The notes beneath the pieces were generated by a model. The model was not told the origin of the DNA, did not search any database, and saw only the letters and a program-made list of their open reading frames with translations. A stretch of DNA of 10,798 nt from Euryarchaeota archaeon UBA169 (GTDB taxonomy: Archaea; Thermoplasmatota; Poseidoniia; MGIII; CG-Epi1). Below are positions 6,985 through 10,798 of the stretch, one piece after another. The translations under genes and the position numbers were made by a program. Position 1 is the stretch's first letter, and the number at the start of each line of letters is the position of its first letter. The stretch covers positions 13,502 through 24,299 of the forward strand of contig DAEH01000056.1 of assembly GCA_002497685.1 (NCBI GenBank), written 5' to 3'.

Positions 6985-8100
6985 ATGGTCACTACTTCAA
7001 AGTCTAATAATTCTAGAAAACATAGAATAATTGGTGCAGGTCTTTCAGGGCTTTCTGCAGCAATAAACTTTGCTAAGAAAGGTGAAAAAGTAGAAATCCA
7101 TGAATCGAGGGAAGACGTAGGTATGCAATTCCATCCCAATTATCAAGTCTTACTCAAAGAAAGTCCAGATACGCCTTCGTCTGAAGCTGGAGCTAAAAAC
7201 TATCTTAATAGATGGGGTTTGAATCCTAAATTTACATTTAAAGATGCTAAGAAATTTATCTGCTCTACTGAAAAAAGAGATTTGACTATCTCTTTGAAAG
7301 AGCCATTACCTTTGATATTAAGGGGTGGAGAGAATTCATTAGAGAGAGGCCTTGCTAAGGAGGCTGAGGATTTAGGTGTTGAATTTAAATTTAAATCTAG
7401 ACCAAAACCTAAAGCAGGAGATATTCTTTCAACAGGACCCAAACGTACTGATATGGTGGCTTTTGGAGCTTACTATGAGAATTCTGACTTCCCTAGGGAT
7501 CAATTTTTGTATATGCATGATGAAAAATATTCACCAAGAGGCTGGTATCTTTATGTAATTCCAATGGACGACGACACTATCAAAATCATGAATTGCTGTT
7601 CTAAGCCGTACGCGAAACAAGTTAGAAAGTTACTATACAAAGCAGTCGAAAAACGGGATGTTTTGAAAAACATAGTTGATGGTGCAAAGCCTACAGGGAC
7701 TGTTGGAGGGCAAGGAGGAGTTGATTTTCCTAAGACTGCAGTCAAAGATGGAATTTATCATACTGGTGAAGCTGCAGGTTTTCAAGATCCATGGAGAGGA
7801 TTCGGAATGAATTATGCAATTGAATCTGGTGCTCTTGCTCAGAGAGCAATATCAGAATCTTTAGATTATGATAAACTATGGAAAAAGCAATTTCATCAGA
7901 GGAAAAAGGCAGATATTGCTCGCAGAGGAATTTTTGCCCTTCTTGGGAATCGAGCATTTGAATATGGAATGAGAAAAGTTAAAGATGGAGACGAAGTTGA
8001 TTGGGAAGAAATTAATCCTAGTGGTTGGAAGAAATCTTTAATTTATAATACATTTTATTCTATGGAGATGGCCAAGAAAACATTATGGGATTCTTGGTAA
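6985..8100 (+). CDS. FAD-dependent oxidoreductase, divergent GGR-like paralogue
   Basis: The protein has 371 aa from the preferred ATG at 6985. An in-frame ATG at 6922 would add 21 residues that look non-coding and would place the TATA-like box inside the gene. It has a Rossmann FAD motif GAGLSGLSAA (17-26), an acidic strand-2 end (VEIHES, E40), and a C-terminal FAD segment GEAAGFQDPWRGFGMNYAIE (261-280), the layout of the GGR/lycopene-cyclase/monooxygenase fold. Compared with its divergent neighbour it lacks the CGD cysteine motif, and the YxWxFP site is degenerate (GWYLYVIPMD, 186-195). I infer a related but altered reaction, perhaps on an isoprenoid or other lipid; the substrate cannot be named. 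Its stop overlaps the start of a small membrane protein (TAATG), suggesting joint expression. Confidence 0.8.
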   Translation: MVTTSKSNNSRKHRIIGAGLSGLSAAINFAKKGEKVEIHESREDVGMQFHPNYQVLLKESPDTPSSEAGAKNYLNRWGLNPKFTFKDAKKFICSTEKRDLTISLKEPLPLILRGGENSLERGLAKEAEDLGVEFKFKSRPKPKAGDILSTGPKRTDMVAFGAYYENSDFPRDQFLYMHDEKYSPRGWYLYVIPMDDDTIKIMNCCSKPYAKQVRKLLYKAVEKRDVLKNIVDGAKPTGTVGGQGGVDFPKTAVKDGIYHTGEAAGFQDPWRGFGMNYAIESGALAQRAISESLDYDKLWKKQFHQRKKADIARRGIFALLGNRAFEYGMRKVKDGDEVDWEEINPSGWKKSLIYNTFYSMEMAKKTLWDSW

Positions 8101-8303
8101 TGGACCTTACGGGTTTCGTTTCGTATCTTTTATCAGGTTTTTCATTATTAGCAGGGATAGCTATCTTCTTTGGTGAGAATGAATACATTGTTCCTACATC
8201 CGGGAGATCACTTAGATTGCCTTGTTCGTTTCTTTTTTGGTTTCTCGCTTTAATTTTCTGGGCCATGGCAGTTAAAATAGAAGATGACGATAGTATCATA
8301 TAA
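8100..8303 (+). CDS. Small two-helix membrane protein of unknown function
   Basis: The predicted protein has 67 aa, or 72 if an in-frame ATG at 8085 is used. The ATG at 8100 overlaps the stop of the upstream FAD gene (TAATG), the usual form of translational coupling. It has two hydrophobic segments (about residues 6-24 and 43-62), a short polar loop between them containing VPTSGR, and an acidic tail KIEDDDSII. I recognise no family. Its position suggests it acts with the upstream oxidoreductase, for instance as a membrane anchor or subunit; this is inference. The opposite strand is also open here but encodes a featureless hydrophilic sequence. Confidence 0.65.
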   Translation: MDLTGFVSYLLSGFSLLAGIAIFFGENEYIVPTSGRSLRLPCSFLFWFLALIFWAMAVKIEDDDSII

Positions 8304-8307
8304 TCAA
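8297..8307 (+). promoter_or_regulatory. TATA-like box for aconitase
   Basis: CATATAAT (8297-8304), overlapping the last codons of the small membrane gene, is centred about 24 nt before the aconitase ATG at 8324. This is the spacing expected for a leaderless archaeal transcript, so acn may have its own promoter even though only 20 nt separate the genes. Confidence 0.4.
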
Positions 8308-8323
8308 TCCTTTACTTTTAGAC

Positions 8324-10576
8324 ATGTCGGATTTTGGTGTAATTCGTAATTTTTATTCTCAAGTCCCTGGGAAGTTAGAGAAAGCTAGAGAAATCTTAAA
8401 TCGTTCAATGACTTTAACTGAAAAAATTCTTTTTAGTCATTTAGTTGAAATTGAGAAGGAACCTCGAAGAACAAAATCTTATGTTGAACTACAACCTGAT
8501 CGGGTGGCAATGCAGGATGCAACAGCACAAATGGCCTTGCTTCAATTTGCATTAACTGGCCGCTCTAAAGTAGCAGTTCCTTCCACAGTACATTGTGATC
8601 ATTTAATTCAAGCAAGAGTTGGAAAAGAAAAGGATTTAGAATATGCAAATGAAGTAAGTTCAGAAGTTTTTTCTTTTCTAAAATCAGCTTCAGCAAAGTA
8701 TGGCTTAGGTTTTTGGAAACCAGGTGCAGGTATAATTCACCAAGTTGTTCTTGAAAACTATGCATTCCCTGGAGGAATGATGATAGGTACAGATTCTCAC
8801 ACACCTAATGCCGGAGGATTAGGAATGGTAGCAATTGGAGTTGGAGGTGCTGATGCTATGGAAGTTATGGCTGGTTTACCTTTTACAATTAAATGGCCAG
8901 GAATAATTGGAGTTCATCTAACTGGTAAATTATCAGGTTGGGCTTCTGCAAAAGATGTTATTCTGAAAGTATGCGAAGAGTTAACAGTTAAAGGAGGTAC
9001 AGGGCATATAGTAGAGTATTTTGGTCCGGGAACTTCAACAATTTCTTCGACAGGGAAGGGCACGATTTGCAATATGGGTGCTGAAGTTGGAGCTACAACT
9101 TCACTTTTCCCATATGATGATTCTATGGATGATTATCTAAGAGCTACAAATCGTTCAGATATAGCTGATTTATCTAAAGAATATTCTGAATATTTAGTTG
9201 CAGACCCTGAGGTTGAGAAAAATCCAGAAAAATATTATGATAAAATAATTGAGATTAATTTATCTAAATTGGTGCCAGCTATTGTTGGCCCACACACTCC
9301 CGACTTAGCAAGGCCAGTTTCAGAATTAGGAGATGAAGCAAGAGAGAAAGGATGGCCTACTGATATTCAGGCTGCTTTGATTGGCTCTTGTACAAACTCA
9401 TCTTATGAAGATATGGAAAGAGCTTCTTCAATTGCGTTACAGGCTAAAAATGCAGGTCTAAAATCTAAAGTTCAGTTTATGGTTACGCCAGGTTCTGATA
9501 CGATTGATAAAACAATCAGAAGAGATGGTCAGATGCAAATATTCGACGATATAGGAGGCACTGTATTGGCAAATGCCTGCGGACCTTGCATAGGGCAATG
9601 GAAACGTGACGATATTTCTAGTGGTGATGTTAATTCTATAGTGTCTTCATATAATCGTAATTTTAGCGGTAGAAACGATGGTAATCATCAGACATTATCT
9701 TTCCTTACAAGTCCCGAGATAGTTACAGCAATGGCTATTGCAGGTACTTTAGATTTCAATCCAATTACGGATAAATTAGTTGCAGAAGATGGTACAGAGT
9801 TTTTACTTGAACCTCCTGAAGGCGATCAATTGCCAGAAAATGGTTTTGAATTCACATTGACGGGCCATATTGCACCTCCCGAAACTTTAGTTCCTATAGA
9901 TTTAGATGTTTCATCGGAAAGTCGTCGTTTGCAATTATTGGAACCTTTTGTAGCTACAACTAAAAATGATTTAGAAGATTTACCAATTTTAGTAAAAGTT
10001 AAAGGGAAATGTACGACAGATCACATTTCTCCAGCAGGAATTTGGTTGCAATTTAGAGGCCATTTAGATAACATTTCAGATAATTGTTACATTGGTGCAC
10101 ATAATTCATTTACAGAGGAACAAGGTACAGCAATTAATCAATTAGATGGAAATAAGGGTAAGATTCCAAAGGTTGCACGTAATTATTATGAAAACAAACA
10201 GCCTTGGGCAGTTATTGCAGATGTTAATTATGGAGAAGGAAGTAGCCGAGAGCATGCAGCTATGTCTCCAAGATTTTTAGGATGTAAGGTTGTAATTGCA
10301 AGAAGTATGGCCCGTATTGCAGAAACTAACTTGAAGAAGCAAGGCGTTTTGCCACTTATTTTTGCGGATGAATCATCATGGGATTTATTGCGAGTAGATG
10401 ATAGATTAACAATCAAGGGAACTGATGAACTAGGTCCTAATTCAGAGGTCACTGTAGAAGCAAAACATAGTGATGGAACTATGGATACTTTCGTCTGTAA
10501 TCACAGTATGGATGAATTGCAGGTGGAATGGTTCAAAGCTGGCTCAGCCTTGAATTACTTAAGATCTAAAAATTAA
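8324..10576 (+). CDS. acn: Aconitate hydratase, mitochondrial type
   Basis: Aconitase interconverts citrate and isocitrate in the cytoplasmic TCA cycle using a [4Fe-4S] cluster. The 750-aa protein is complete: CDHLI (91-95), GTDSHTPNAGGLG (155-167) with catalytic D157/H159, GSCTNSSYEDM (354-364) and NACGPCIGQW (417-426) giving cluster ligands C356, C419 and C422, RNFSGRN (445-451), GKCTTDHIS (561-569), and YGEGSSREHAA (636-646) with S640/R642 of the swivelling C-terminal domain. Ligand spacing (63 and 3) equals that of the pig mitochondrial enzyme (C358, C421, C424), and S640/R642 keep the same offset of two. Long stretches also read like ACO2, for example LQLLEPF and KVKGKCTTDHIS. This separates it from the longer bacterial AcnA/IRP1 and AcnB types. 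It follows the small membrane gene by 20 nt and is convergent with purM. Confidence 0.97.
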   Translation: MSDFGVIRNFYSQVPGKLEKAREILNRSMTLTEKILFSHLVEIEKEPRRTKSYVELQPDRVAMQDATAQMALLQFALTGRSKVAVPSTVHCDHLIQARVGKEKDLEYANEVSSEVFSFLKSASAKYGLGFWKPGAGIIHQVVLENYAFPGGMMIGTDSHTPNAGGLGMVAIGVGGADAMEVMAGLPFTIKWPGIIGVHLTGKLSGWASAKDVILKVCEELTVKGGTGHIVEYFGPGTSTISSTGKGTICNMGAEVGATTSLFPYDDSMDDYLRATNRSDIADLSKEYSEYLVADPEVEKNPEKYYDKIIEINLSKLVPAIVGPHTPDLARPVSELGDEAREKGWPTDIQAALIGSCTNSSYEDMERASSIALQAKNAGLKSKVQFMVTPGSDTIDKTIRRDGQMQIFDDIGGTVLANACGPCIGQWKRDDISSGDVNSIVSSYNRNFSGRNDGNHQTLSFLTSPEIVTAMAIAGTLDFNPITDKLVAEDGTEFLLEPPEGDQLPENGFEFTLTGHIAPPETLVPIDLDVSSESRRLQLLEPFVATTKNDLEDLPILVKVKGKCTTDHISPAGIWLQFRGHLDNISDNCYIGAHNSFTEEQGTAINQLDGNKGKIPKVARNYYENKQPWAVIADVNYGEGSSREHAAMSPRFLGCKVVIARSMARIAETNLKKQGVLPLIFADESSWDLLRVDDRLTIKGTDELGPNSEVTVEAKHSDGTMDTFVCNHSMDELQVEWFKAGSALNYLRSKN

Positions 10577-10597
10577 ACGTATTATTCTTCATTTTAT
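10566..10597. terminator. T-rich convergent 3' region between acn and purM
   Basis: The two stop codons are 12 bp apart. The plus strand after acn is T-rich (TTATTCTTCATTTTA, 10583-10597), and the minus strand after purM reads TTTAATTTTTAG (about 10566-10577). Archaeal RNA polymerase stops at such T-tracts, so a bidirectional terminator is plausible. There is no hairpin. Confidence 0.4.
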
Positions 10598-10798
10598 TGA
10601 GTTATGTAGTATACCTTTCCCAGGTCTAACAGAACCAATAATTTGCGCATATTCCCCGAGAAGAGATATAGATTTATCAGCATCACTTTTGTCAATAATG
10701 ATTACCATCCCCATTCCCATATTGAATGTTCGATACATCTCTTTGTCCTCAATATTTCCTTTTTCTTGTAACCAATCAAAAACAGAAGGAACAGGTAG
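10589..10798 (-). CDS. purM: Phosphoribosylformylglycinamidine cyclo-ligase (AIR synthetase), C-terminal part
   Basis: The right edge cuts this minus-strand gene, leaving 69 codons plus a TGA stop (10589-10591). The reading LPVPSVFDWLQEKGNIEDKE followed by MYRTFNMGMGMVI is the characteristic C-terminal segment of PurM, whose family signature here is W-L-x-x-x-G-N-x-x-x-x-EMYRTFNMGxGM. It ends with IIGSVRPGKGILH. PurM makes aminoimidazole ribonucleotide by ATP-dependent ring closure in de novo purine synthesis in the cytoplasm. The N-terminal ATP-binding part lies outside the window. It is convergent with acn and functionally linked to folD only through purine biosynthesis. Confidence 0.93.
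   Translation of the reverse strand, partial: LPVPSVFDWLQEKGNIEDKEMYRTFNMGMGMVIIIDKSDADKSISLLGEYAQIIGSVRPGKGILHNSIK

Noticed and set aside
7200..7957. Several short open frames within the second FAD gene, both strands
   Set aside because: They overlap the well-supported FAD coding frame and show no motifs or plausible starts of their own.
8060..8299. Minus-strand 79-codon open frame opposite the small membrane protein
   Set aside because: The plus-strand frame has stop-start coupling and two hydrophobic helices. The minus product is a charged sequence expected from the complement of hydrophobic codons.
8565..8804. Minus-strand open frame inside aconitase, rich in Leu
   Set aside because: Antisense to conserved aconitase active-site segments.
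10228..10452. Minus-strand open frame inside the aconitase C-terminal domain
   Set aside because: Antisense to the conserved GEGSSREHA region.

Overview
The window looks like a chromosome segment of an AT-rich archaeon, most likely a marine planktonic euryarchaeon of the Thermoplasmatota type (Marine Group II or III). This rests on an archaeal-style RLI/ABCE1, a geranylgeranyl-reductase-family flavoprotein of the kind used for archaeal lipids, a two-domain RND exporter, and gene starts lying about 25 nt from TATA-like boxes (leaderless layout). It is an inference: there is no rRNA or other taxonomic marker here. Genes are very tightly packed, no gene-free stretch exceeds 120 bases, and I see no tRNA, rRNA, CRISPR array, insertion sequence or prophage.

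Layout. Positions 1-2420 (minus) hold most of a large RND/MMPL-superfamily exporter that runs off the left edge. Just upstream of it and in the same direction is the ribosome-recycling ATPase RLI/ABCE1 (2455-4218, minus). A 119-bp divergent promoter region separates RLI from a plus-strand pair: a RusA-family Holliday-junction resolvase (4338-4775) that overlaps folD (4772-5593) by 4 nt. folD ends tail to tail, with a 12-bp overlap, against a geranylgeranyl-reductase-family flavoprotein (5582-6904, minus). Across an 80-bp divergent promoter lies a second, more divergent FAD protein of the same broad superfamily (6985-8100, plus). Its stop overlaps the start of a two-helix small membrane protein (8100-8303), which is followed closely by a mitochondrial-type aconitase (8324-10576). 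The window ends in the C-terminal part of purM (10589-10798, minus), convergent with the aconitase gene.

Functionally this is mostly housekeeping: translation recycling, one-carbon and purine metabolism (folD, purM), the TCA cycle, and lipid or isoprenoid reduction. The most unusual element is the N-terminal iron-sulfur domain of RLI. Its eight-cysteine ferredoxin pattern is rearranged so that the four presumed ligands of one cluster appear retained while the other cluster appears degenerate, although both ATPase domains are intact. Other points of interest are an archaeal chromosomal RusA coupled to folD, two divergently transcribed reductase paralogues of which one lacks the usual active-site signatures, and an aconitase very close to the mitochondrial enzyme.
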